From positions 1-11,056 of the forward strand of contig JAFNZX010000221.1 in the NCBI GenBank assembly GCA_017382615.1: a stretch of DNA of 11,056 nucleotides. Reading direction: 5' to 3'. Both the position numbers and the translations under genes were made by a program. The number at the start of each line of letters is the position of its first letter. Within the stretch, counting starts at the first letter, position 1. The stretch is from Clostridia bacterium. Its GTDB lineage: Bacteria; Bacillota; Clostridia; Oscillospirales; CAG-272. Positions 1-6,949 of this stretch are shown here, piece by piece. The notes beneath the pieces were generated by a model. The model did not search any database, was not told where the DNA came from, and saw only the letters and a program-made list of their open reading frames with translations.

Positions 1-906
1 CTGTCCGGGCAGGCTGATGCTTCCCGGGCGATTTTGACACACGTGTGCGTATACGGCGTCCACGTGTACCGCCTCTGCCATGCAATCGGTTTGGTCTGCG
101 TAAAGGCGCAGGATCAAGCGTTTGGCAAGGGCAGCGGGAGTGTCTTGTAAAAGCGTAAGCGGCAGCGTGCCGTTTGCGGGATATAATGCGTCCGCCATGG
201 CGTCCAGTGCAGCGCAATCCTCGCTTGCCGCGCGGCACAGCCTTGCGGCGGCGTGCTGGGGATGATTGAAAAGCATTTCCAGCTCGGGTACGATGCGGTT
301 GCGGATGCGGTTGCGCGCATAGTCGTTGCAGGCGTTGGTCGTGTCGGTAACGAAATCAATGCCCAACGTATTGCACGCGTCCAGAATTTCCTGCTTGGTC
401 AGATGCAAAAGCGGTCTGAACACGAAAAGGTGCTCTTGCTGATCCGTGCCAAAGAGCGGTGCATATGCGGGAATGCCGCAAATTCCCTGCGTGCCCGTAC
501 CGCGACAGATGCGAAAGAGCAGCGTTTCAAGGTTATCGTCCGCGTGATGTGCCGTGGCAAGCAACGGTATGCCATGCCGCTTCATCAGGCGCGCAAAATG
601 ACGATACCGCGCCTCTCTTGCGGCGGTTTCCACGCTTTGCCCCTGCTTTTTTGCAAGCGCGGGGGCGTTGATGCGGACGGCAAACAGCGGAACGTGCAGC
701 TTGCGGCAGGTGGCACTGCAAAAAGCAAGGTCTCTGTCTGCCTCCTTGCCGCGAATACCGTGGTGCACGTGTACGGCGTAAAGGTTAAGTCCCGCTTGCC
801 TAAGCAAGTGCAAAAGCAGTGCGGAGTCCGCCCCGCCCGAAAAGGCAACCAGCACGGGGGTGTCATGCGCGTACCCCGCGGGCAGGCGCAGTGTGTATTT
901 ATCCAT
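1..906 (-). CDS. tilS: tRNA(Ile)-lysidine synthase TilS, C-terminal part missing at window edge
   Basis: TilS uses ATP and lysine to convert cytidine 34 of the tRNA-Ile CAU anticodon to lysidine, so that the tRNA reads AUA and is charged with isoleucine. The frame is open from an ATG at 906-904 to base 1, giving 302 codons of a protein usually well over 400 residues. Visible marks are the N-type ATP pyrophosphatase P-loop SGGADS at residues 23-28, the HVHHGIRG segment near 46-53, ATAHHADDNLET near 117-128 followed by RGTG, and TDTTNACNDYARNRIRNRI near 187-205; all are typical of TilS. The C-terminal tRNA-binding domains are mostly outside the window. The start codon lies inside the end of dnaB, with an 8-base overlap (899-906), which suggests translational coupling. 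It is the last visible gene of the operon. The identification is secure; only the C-terminus is unknown. Confidence 0.95.
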   Translation of the reverse strand, partial: MDKYTLRLPAGYAHDTPVLVAFSGGADSALLLHLLRQAGLNLYAVHVHHGIRGKEADRDLAFCSATCRKLHVPLFAVRINAPALAKKQGQSVETAAREARYRHFARLMKRHGIPLLATAHHADDNLETLLFRICRGTGTQGICGIPAYAPLFGTDQQEHLFVFRPLLHLTKQEILDACNTLGIDFVTDTTNACNDYARNRIRNRIVPELEMLFNHPQHAAARLCRAASEDCAALDAMADALYPANGTLPLTLLQDTPAALAKRLILRLYADQTDCMAEAVHVDAVYAHVCQNRPGSISLPGQ

Positions 907-2236
907 GACCTTCGTCATCCGTAATGGTGCGGAATTTGGTAAAGCGGCCGATCCAGCCCATCTTGACCGTGTTGGTCGAGCCGTGACGGTTCTTTGCCAC
1001 AATGACCTCGGCGGTGGAGTCCTCGGGGGCTTCCTCGCCTACCTTGTAGTATTCGTCGCGGTAAAGGAAGATGACCACGTCCGCGTCCTGCTCGATTGCA
1101 CCCGAGTCACGCAGGTCGGAAAGCATGGGCTTTTTGTCGGTTCTGCCCTCGGGACCACGCGACAGCTGTGCGCAGCAGATGACGGGAACCATCAATTCCT
1201 TTGCCATGATCTTGAGTGCACGGGAGATTTCGGAGACCTCCTGTACGCGGTTATCAATTTTTCTGTCGGATTGCATGAGCTGCAAATAGTCGATGACGAC
1301 CAAGCCCAGGTTGTCCACGCGGCGCAGCTTTGCCTTCATGCCTGTAACCGATTGACCCGACGTGTCGTCGATCAGGACGTCACATTTTGCCAGGTGTGAG
1401 GTTGCCTCGGCAACCTTTCTCCAGTCGTCGGTGGAAAGCTCACCCGTACGCAGCGTGTAGGAGTCCACGAGAGCCTCACTGGAAATGACGCGGTTTACCA
1501 GCTGATCAGCCGACATTTCAAGGGAGAAGATGGCAACCTTCTTGCCGGTTTGGGACGCGACGTTGGTGGCGATGTTCAGACAGAAGGAGGTCTTACCCAT
1601 ACCGGGACGTGCACCGACCAGGATCAGGTCGGATTTTCCCATACCTGCCAGCACGCGGTCCAGACCCGAAAAGCCGGTGGACGTGCCCTGCGAGGCATTT
1701 TTATTTTCCTTGAGCTCGTGCAAGTGCGCGTAAACGTCTCCGATGACGTCGCGAATGTGCTTGAAGTTTTTGGTATCACGACCCTGCGCAATGGCGTAAA
1801 TGCTGTTTTGCGCACTTTCGAGAATGCCTGCTACCGAGTCCTGCTCGGAGTACGCCGCCTCGGAGATGTCGTTTGCCACCTCTATGAGTCTGCGCAAGGT
1901 GCTTTTTTCCTTGACGATGCGGGAATAGTCCTTGATGTTGAGCGCGTTGGGCACGACCTCAGCAAGGGTGCGGATGTAATCCTGACCGCCCGATTTATCG
2001 TAAATACCCTTGCGCACCAGCGTATCAATCAGCGTTACGATGTCGATTTCGCTGTTCTGCGCAAAGAGCTCCTGAAAGGCAAGGTAAATTTGCTTGTGCT
2101 CTTCAAGATAGAAGTCGTCGGATTTGATCAGATCTGCAATCTCATCAAGTGACTTGGGGTCGATGAGGATAGAGCCAAGCAGGCTTTGCTCGGCAATCAG
2201 GGAGAAGGGTAGCTTGCGTACAAGTTCCTCGCTCAT
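899..2236 (-). CDS. dnaB: Replicative DNA helicase DnaB (B. subtilis DnaC type)
   Basis: This is the hexameric 5'-3' helicase that unwinds DNA ahead of the replication fork and binds primase through its N-terminal domain. The 445 residues are the normal family length with no intein. The N-terminal domain covers about 1-150 (AEQSLLGSILIDP near 15-27; VVPNALNIKDYSRIVKE near 94-110). The RecA-like ATPase domain has TGFSGLDRVLAG near 187-198, Walker A GARPGMGKTS at 208-217, SLEMSADQLVNR near 238-249, Walker B LVVIDYLQLM at 312-321, and the conserved SDLRDSGAIEQDADVVIFL near 373-391. An AGGAGG site sits 6 bases before the ATG. The rplI-dnaB order is the classical Firmicutes one. The symbol follows the general bacterial name; in Bacillus the orthologue is called dnaC. 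Confidence 0.98.
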   Translation of the reverse strand: MSEELVRKLPFSLIAEQSLLGSILIDPKSLDEIADLIKSDDFYLEEHKQIYLAFQELFAQNSEIDIVTLIDTLVRKGIYDKSGGQDYIRTLAEVVPNALNIKDYSRIVKEKSTLRRLIEVANDISEAAYSEQDSVAGILESAQNSIYAIAQGRDTKNFKHIRDVIGDVYAHLHELKENKNASQGTSTGFSGLDRVLAGMGKSDLILVGARPGMGKTSFCLNIATNVASQTGKKVAIFSLEMSADQLVNRVISSEALVDSYTLRTGELSTDDWRKVAEATSHLAKCDVLIDDTSGQSVTGMKAKLRRVDNLGLVVIDYLQLMQSDRKIDNRVQEVSEISRALKIMAKELMVPVICCAQLSRGPEGRTDKKPMLSDLRDSGAIEQDADVVIFLYRDEYYKVGEEAPEDSTAEVIVAKNRHGSTNTVKMGWIGRFTKFRTITDDEGHG

Positions 2237-2268
2237 AAAGACCTCCTAACGGTGAAATTGCAACGCAT

Positions 2269-2712
2269 TTACGCGCCTACCGTGACCTTGACCTTGCCCA
2301 CGATCTCGGGGTACAGACGCACGTCAAAATTGTATGTGCCGTAAGCCTTGATGGGATCGGGCATGACGATCTTGCGCTTATCCACGGTTACACCGTGCTG
2401 CTTGGCGAGTGTCTCGGCAATGTCCTTGGCGGTCACCGAGCCGTAGAGTCTGCCGTCCGCACCTGCGCCGGTCTGAATTTTGACGACGATTTGCGAAAGC
2501 TTTTCGGCAGTGGCGCGAGCGGCTGCCTTTTCGGTCTCGATTTTGTATTGCTTGGATGCTTCCTTATTCTTTACCTCGTTGATTGCCTTGTTGTCGGCAA
2601 TCACGGCAAGCTTTTTGGGGAAGAGAAAATTGCGTGCGTATCCGTCGGATACCTCGACGATCTGGTCCTTTTTACCTTGACCCTTGACGTCCTGTAACAG
2701 TAAAACCTTCAT
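2269..2712 (-). CDS. rplI: 50S ribosomal protein L9 (bL9)
   Basis: bL9 binds 23S rRNA near the base of the L1 stalk and helps maintain reading frame and translation fidelity. The 147 residues match the usual 148-150. The N-terminal domain carries the signature MKVLLLQDVKGQGKKDQ followed by GYARNFLFPKKLA (residues 24-36). A charged helix (about 41-75) connects it to the C-terminal domain, which begins near 82 and contains GADGRLYGSVTAKDIAE at 84-100. The start ATG (2712-2710) has AAGGAG about 9 bases upstream. The gene lies 33 bases after gdpP and 32 bases before dnaB, so it is clearly within the operon. Confidence 0.98.
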   Translation of the reverse strand: MKVLLLQDVKGQGKKDQIVEVSDGYARNFLFPKKLAVIADNKAINEVKNKEASKQYKIETEKAAARATAEKLSQIVVKIQTGAGADGRLYGSVTAKDIAETLAKQHGVTVDKRKIVMPDPIKAYGTYNFDVRLYPEIVGKVKVTVGA

Positions 2713-2745
2713 GATATATTCTCCTTTGTAGTGAAATAGTACAGT

Positions 2746-4908
2746 TTATTTATGATTATCTGCTTTGTAATCGTAATCGAAATAGTCGTTGATTGCGCCC
2801 TTGAGCAGCTCGTACGCGCCCTGCAGCGTTGCGTTCTTGACCTGCGCACCCGCTACGTCAAAGTGACCGCCGCCCTGCAGCTTTTCTAAGATGAGCTGTA
2901 CGTTGATCTCGCCCTTGCTTCTGCCGGAAATGGCAACGGTGTCACCCATGAGCACCATGGCAAAGGAGGCTTCAATGCCCTTGAGCGAGAGCAGGCTGTC
3001 TGCCGCCTTGGCTGCTGCCACGCGGTCCTCGGGGGAGGGCTCGCGATCGGTGCTCAGCCAGGTAATGGCAATCACGTCGCGGTAGATGCGCGCTGCGGAG
3101 TCAAATGCACTGGCAATGCGCATGTCCTCCAGATCCTGATTGAAGAATTCACGCGTCACGCTGGTATGCGCACCGCGGGAGTAGAGGTAGTGCGTGATTT
3201 CAAAGGTCTGCGCGCCTGCGTTTCTGGTAAAGTTGTTGGTGTCCAGCATAATACCGGAAAGCAGCAGGTTTGCCTCTGCCTTAAGCAGGCTGTCGGCAAA
3301 TTTGCTCTGCTGCAGCATTTCTGCAATGATCTCGCTGGCAGAGGACTTGGTGGGCTCAATATAATTGAGGAAGGGGGCAAAATCGGGCTCCTTGACCAGT
3401 CTGTGATGGTCGATGAGCGCAATGTTGTGTACGCTGTGAGGCAGATCGGGGGCTTCGAAAATATAGCGATTATTGGCGTCCACGATGATCAGCAGCGTAT
3501 CCGAGGTCACGGCGTTCATGCCTGCCTCACGGTCAATAAACATCTCCGCATATTCGGGAATGCCCTTAAGCTGCGCAAAGCAGGTGCGGAAGGTGTCGCA
3601 TTTTCTGTCAATGACCACGTGTATCGAGGGAATGGAGGAGAGGGGAAGCCCTGCCTCACTTGCCTTAGCCTGCAGCACACTTAAGGTAAAGCGCGCAGCA
3701 CCGACGCAAGCGCCCACGGAGTCAAAGTCGGGATTGGAGTGTCCCATAATCAGCACGTTGCCGCATTCACGAATCTTATTTGCAAGCACGCCTGCGCTGA
3801 CGCGCGAGTTGATGGAGGAGTTGCTCTCTAAGATCTTATGCGTGCCGCCAAAGTATTCAAGGTTACCGCCTACGTTGCGGCGCAGAGCCACCTGGTTACC
3901 GCCGCGTGAAAGAGCGACCTCAAGAGCGGCGTAAGCAGCACTTTCCTTTTCCTGCATTGTGCCCTCAATCGAGGCAATACCCATGGAAACGGTCAGCGGG
4001 AAGGAGTTATCGCCTATTTTGGCATCCATGACCGTGTTCAGAATGCTGAAGCGGTCTGCTATGCATTTCTCTAACTGTTCCTGCGAAAAAATGGCGACGT
4101 ATTTATCTCTGTCGTATTCGCGAAGCATACCGTTCTGCTCCGCTGCCCAGTCAAGCAGGATCTGGTCAATGCGCGAGGAAACCTCACGGTAGTTGGCGCG
4201 CACGAATTGCGTCAGCTCCTGCAGGTTGTCAATGGCAATGAAGGCAACGACGGGGTTTTCGCGATCCGCCTTTTCCTTCAGCTCCAAAAGTCCGTCCACG
4301 TCACGGAATACCGTAAAGAAGTATTCCTCGTTATGCATGCGCATGGGGTAGCTTTGCAGCTCGTATCTCTTGCCGTTGGCAAGTCTGGTCACGGGACCCT
4401 CGGGCAAAACGTCAGAGGATTTTGCAGAGGTTTTGGCACCGTGTGCAGAGACAGAAATGATATCAATGGATACGGGGCAGAGCTCGGACAAACGGATGTT
4501 GCAAATGGGCGTTTGGTAGCCCAGAGCGTCCTGCAGGGCACTGTTGATGATTCTGACAATTCCGTCACGACCGATGATTGCGTAGGGAACGTCGATGACG
4601 TAGCGGAACATATCGTATACCTCGGTATTGGCTTTTTCTGCTGCCAGCATAGCCTCGCGCAGGCGCAGATAGCGCACAAGGTAGATAAAAAACAGTACCG
4701 TGCAGCAGATGGCGAAGATGGAAATCGCGCCAATGCCAAACCAACCGAGCGGCAGGGAGGGGATGTCCAGATATCCCACGGCTGCACAAGCAAAAAGCAA
4801 AAGCAAGCCAACGGTCACGCATACCGCAAAGGGCAGGCGGAGATCCATATAAAGGGCTTCCTTTTTGCCCGTATAATGCCCGTTTTTATGGGAATTTGTA
4901 CGTTTCAC
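2746..4908 (-). CDS. gdpP: GdpP/YybT-type cyclic-di-AMP phosphodiesterase
   Basis: GdpP is a membrane-anchored enzyme that hydrolyses c-di-AMP to pApA and so lowers the second messenger controlling potassium uptake, osmotic balance and cell-wall stress. The 720 residues show two transmembrane segments (about 25-45 and 55-80), a PAS-like domain (about 98-205, DVPYAIIGRDGIVRIIN near 106-122), a GGDEF-like domain (about 220-345) and a DHH/DHHA1 phosphoesterase. The GGDEF signature is degenerate (EYDRDKYVAIF, 264-274), as is normal for this family, so no cyclase activity is expected. The DHH part is intact: GHSNPDFDS at 389-397, D477 in IIVDANN, D500-H501-H502, D556 in SGIMLDTNNF, and DHHA1 GGGHFDVAGAQ at 679-689. 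The start is GTG at 4908-4906 with AGGAGG 8 bases upstream, one base after the yybS stop. An ATG at codon 21 is a weaker alternative. The yybS-gdpP-rplI-dnaB order matches Bacillus. Confidence 0.96.
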   Translation of the reverse strand: MKRTNSHKNGHYTGKKEALYMDLRLPFAVCVTVGLLLLFACAAVGYLDIPSLPLGWFGIGAISIFAICCTVLFFIYLVRYLRLREAMLAAEKANTEVYDMFRYVIDVPYAIIGRDGIVRIINSALQDALGYQTPICNIRLSELCPVSIDIISVSAHGAKTSAKSSDVLPEGPVTRLANGKRYELQSYPMRMHNEEYFFTVFRDVDGLLELKEKADRENPVVAFIAIDNLQELTQFVRANYREVSSRIDQILLDWAAEQNGMLREYDRDKYVAIFSQEQLEKCIADRFSILNTVMDAKIGDNSFPLTVSMGIASIEGTMQEKESAAYAALEVALSRGGNQVALRRNVGGNLEYFGGTHKILESNSSINSRVSAGVLANKIRECGNVLIMGHSNPDFDSVGACVGAARFTLSVLQAKASEAGLPLSSIPSIHVVIDRKCDTFRTCFAQLKGIPEYAEMFIDREAGMNAVTSDTLLIIVDANNRYIFEAPDLPHSVHNIALIDHHRLVKEPDFAPFLNYIEPTKSSASEIIAEMLQQSKFADSLLKAEANLLLSGIMLDTNNFTRNAGAQTFEITHYLYSRGAHTSVTREFFNQDLEDMRIASAFDSAARIYRDVIAITWLSTDREPSPEDRVAAAKAADSLLSLKGIEASFAMVLMGDTVAISGRSKGEINVQLILEKLQGGGHFDVAGAQVKNATLQGAYELLKGAINDYFDYDYKADNHK

Positions 4909-4909
4909 G

Positions 4910-6226
4910 TTACTGTCCTCCTGTAAAATCTTTGAATTTTTGCTCCAACGCGCGCGTCAGTGCCTGCGTGAGCACGGCAAGTGCACCGAAAAATGCGATC
5001 ATGGGAACGACGGCAACGCCCAAGAAAATGACGGCTAAGCCGTACGTCAGCAGCAGCGGCCACTTGACGGGGGCGTTTTTGACGTTGGAGATAATGCTTA
5101 AAATGCCGGAAACGCTCATCAAGGGCAGTAGTGCCAGCACCAGATTGAGTGCGATGAAGACCACCACTCCCGCTTGCGGGAACAGTGAGCTGACGACGAG
5201 CACGACAAAGCAAAGGATGGTAAAGATGGCTGTGGGGATGGAGGGCTCATACTTGATCAGCTGCTCGGGGTAGTCCTTTTTGTCAAGACCGCGCACCAAG
5301 GCGGCGGTCATACCGCGGTGGGCAATAAAGCCAAGCAGCCAGGAGAGCATAATGGCAACACCGGGCACAATGCCAAGCACGGTGAGTGCCATGGAGTTTG
5401 CGAACGCGGTAATTGCCTCGGCGGAGGCGTCACCGCCCAGCATATTGATAGCGGAGGTGGACATGGAATTTGCCAGCTCAGCAATCGATTCTGCGGGCAC
5501 GTCGGGACCCACCAGGGGAGTTAAGTGCTCTACAATTGCCTCGGGGTTGGTCATAAGCTGTACCGACTCTGCAAAAAGCCCTGCCACAGAGGCGTGAATG
5601 GAGCGGATATAGTCGGTCAAGCCGTGCGCGCTAAACAGCGGTACGCCTGCCATGAGTGCGTCCGCACCGATCAGCAATACAAGTGCAGTCAGCAGTGTGC
5701 CCGTGGCAACGCCGACCGAGACAATGATGGAATATTTTTTGCGGTAGCAAATACCGAGTGCCAACCCAATGAGTACGGGCAAGAGTGCGCAGGCTGCCAA
5801 GATGGGCTCGCCCGTCAGAAAATAGATGACGCCTGATGCAAGAGCCGCCACAAGCAGGTTGCATACATACCATATACGTCCACCGCCCGCAATCAGGACT
5901 GCGCCTGCGACCGTGCCGCAAAGCAAGGCGGCGTATTGTCCGGTCAGTCCCAGCCCCAGCAAGGAGGTAGCCAACGCTCCCGCAAACGCCAACGCCAAAA
6001 ACAGCGGCTTGCGACAAAGCGTAAGAATAAAGAGCAGGCAGAGCGCAAGTACGGCAAAGAGGATTGCAACGGGCACGTAAGGGGAGATTCCTTCTGTGCC
6101 AATATAGTAGGGCAGCGCGGGAATTGCTGCCGAGCAGATCAGTAAAACAATGCAGCATAAGAGTTTTGCAGCAGCAGGAACGGGCTTGATCCCGATCGGC
6201 GTCTGCTTTGTGCTTGAGGTATCCAT
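4910..6226 (-). CDS. YybS-like polytopic membrane protein (DUF2232)
   Basis: This is a 438-residue, strongly hydrophobic protein with about ten predicted membrane segments: near 21-41, 50-70, 74-94, 98-114, 120-137, 141-160, 165-190, 277-302, 330-348, 352-380 and 390-420, with a more polar stretch at about 200-270. Its position directly before gdpP, rplI and dnaB is that of B. subtilis yybS (DUF2232). The call rests on this synteny plus topology rather than on a catalytic motif. It is longer than the roughly 310-residue Bacillus protein as I recall it; the extra length lies partly in the polar middle stretch, where a 19-residue unit containing ANSM seems duplicated (245-263 and 269-287). Family function is not established; a role linked to c-di-AMP or ribosome status is only a guess from neighbours. 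The ATG at 6226 has AAAGGAG 5-6 bases upstream. It is the first gene of the operon. Confidence 0.8.
   Translation of the reverse strand: MDTSSTKQTPIGIKPVPAAAKLLCCIVLLICSAAIPALPYYIGTEGISPYVPVAILFAVLALCLLFILTLCRKPLFLALAFAGALATSLLGLGLTGQYAALLCGTVAGAVLIAGGGRIWYVCNLLVAALASGVIYFLTGEPILAACALLPVLIGLALGICYRKKYSIIVSVGVATGTLLTALVLLIGADALMAGVPLFSAHGLTDYIRSIHASVAGLFAESVQLMTNPEAIVEHLTPLVGPDVPAESIAELANSMSTSAINMLGGDASAEAITAFANSMALTVLGIVPGVAIMLSWLLGFIAHRGMTAALVRGLDKKDYPEQLIKYEPSIPTAIFTILCFVVLVVSSLFPQAGVVVFIALNLVLALLPLMSVSGILSIISNVKNAPVKWPLLLTYGLAVIFLGVAVVPMIAFFGALAVLTQALTRALEQKFKDFTGGQ
4917..4922 (-). promoter_or_regulatory. Ribosome binding site supporting the GTG start of gdpP
   Basis: The minus strand reads AGGAGG here, 8 bases before the GTG at 4908-4906 and inside the last codons of the yybS-like gene. 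It favours GTG over the ATG at codon 21, which has only an AAGGAAG-like site before it. Confidence 0.75.
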
Positions 6227-6264
6227 AGCATCTCCTTTCCGTGCACGCGTACCATCGCAAGGGC

Positions 6265-6276
6265 ATAGTGCACTAT
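6265..6276. promoter_or_regulatory. 12-bp perfect palindrome in the operon leader, possible operator
   Basis: ATAGTGCACTAT is its own reverse complement. It lies about 16-27 bases downstream of the predicted transcription start of the yybS operon and overlaps the last -10-like hexamer. A repressor binding here could block the polymerase. No regulator can be named from the sequence, and chance occurrence is possible. Confidence 0.35.
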
Positions 6277-6298
6277 CATACCATTATACCATTATAGT

Positions 6299-6327
6299 AG
6301 TATAACATATATTTTTGCATTTGTAAA
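6299..6327 (-). promoter_or_regulatory. Promoter of the yybS-gdpP-rplI-dnaB-tilS operon
   Basis: On the minus strand a -35 TTTACA (6322-6327) and a -10 TATACT (6299-6304) are separated by exactly 17 bases in a very A/T-rich setting. Transcription would start near 6292, giving a leader of about 65 bases before the yybS-like ATG. Further -10-like hexamers follow at 8-base steps, so the precise start point may vary. Confidence 0.65.
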
Positions 6328-6404
6328 CAGTTATATAATTAAATTTAAGGAAAAGAGGAAAAAATTTCAAAAATATCCCCTTTCGCGTTATCCTATGCGG
6401 GATT

Positions 6405-6898
6405 GTTTCGGCATGACCGTAGGGGCGCATTCCATATGCGCCCTTGTGTCATCCCGAGCAGAGCATCCCCCAACGTGTCATCCTGAGCGACGAGCGTAGC
6501 GAGGAGTCGAACTTTTGCGGCATGGAGTATCCGTCGCGCAGCAGGATACGGAATAGAGCAAAAGCGCGCAGCGGGATCTGCAATGGGTTTCTGACACGCT
6601 TGCTCAGCCGAAGGTATATTTGATATGCGTGATATGCGGACAGTCGGGGACGCCTGTCCCTACAACGGGTGTATCATGTAGGGACAGGCGTCATGCCGCA
6701 AGCGGCGAACTGTCCGCATGATAAATAATATCTTTTGCTAGGCAAACATTGAGGTGACCTGCGCAGATCCCGCTGCGCGCTACCGCGCTTGCGCTTTTGC
6801 TTGCTGCGGTGCACCGATGGTGCATCCTCGACCCGCAAAAGTTCGACTTCGGGCTACGCCCTCCGCTCAGGATGACGCTCCGGGCTTTTGTCAGTGCA
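6405..6898. repeat. Mosaic of nested inverted repeats, MITE-like non-coding element
   Basis: This gene-free stretch is built of nested inverted repeats. Outer arms 6477-6520 and 6833-6876 are 44 bases each and match at 38 positions, with TCATCCTGAGCG at the outer and GTCGAACTTTTGCGG at the inner ends. Middle arms 6564-6581 and 6763-6780 match over all 18 bases. Inner arms 6634-6644 and 6709-6719 match over 11 bases, and 6649-6664 and 6677-6692 over all 16. A separate small hairpin with 8-base arms lies at 6423-6443, and a partial direct repeat of the outer end occurs at 6446-6459. No transposase or plausible protein is encoded. Repeats of this type (CATCCTGAGCG, GTAGGGGCG) are, from general knowledge, scattered between genes in many Clostridia. 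Outer limits are approximate and I see no target-site duplication. Confidence 0.7.
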
Positions 6899-6934
6899 AA
6901 ATAACAAAAGGGCACAGGAAAGCATCCTGCGCCC
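6898..6934 (-). terminator. Intrinsic terminator of the lipoprotein operon
   Basis: The minus-strand RNA has a 10-bp stem (6925-6934 with 6910-6919; GGGCGCAGGA against TCCTGTGCCC with one G-U pair), a 5-base loop, and then a U-rich tail TTTTGTTATTTT. It begins 16 bases after the stop of the second lipoprotein gene, which is ideal placement. Confidence 0.9.
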
Positions 6935-6949
6935 TCTGTGCGACGGGCA

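Noticed and set aside
253..924. Long plus-strand open frame of 223 codons
   Set aside because: It is antisense to tilS, whose PP-loop and other family motifs are clear in the minus frame; the plus-strand translation has no recognisable motif.
899..1399. Plus-strand open frames opposite dnaB (also 1550-2152)
   Set aside because: They are shadows of the dnaB codon pattern; DnaB is complete and certain on the minus strand.
4207..4926. Plus-strand open frame of 239 codons opposite gdpP
   Set aside because: The translation is low in recognisable structure and lies wholly antisense to the conserved PAS and membrane part of gdpP.
6423..6443. GGGCGCAT/ATGCGCCC hairpin considered as an intrinsic terminator
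   Set aside because: No U-rich tract follows on either strand and no gene ends here; it fits a repeat unit.
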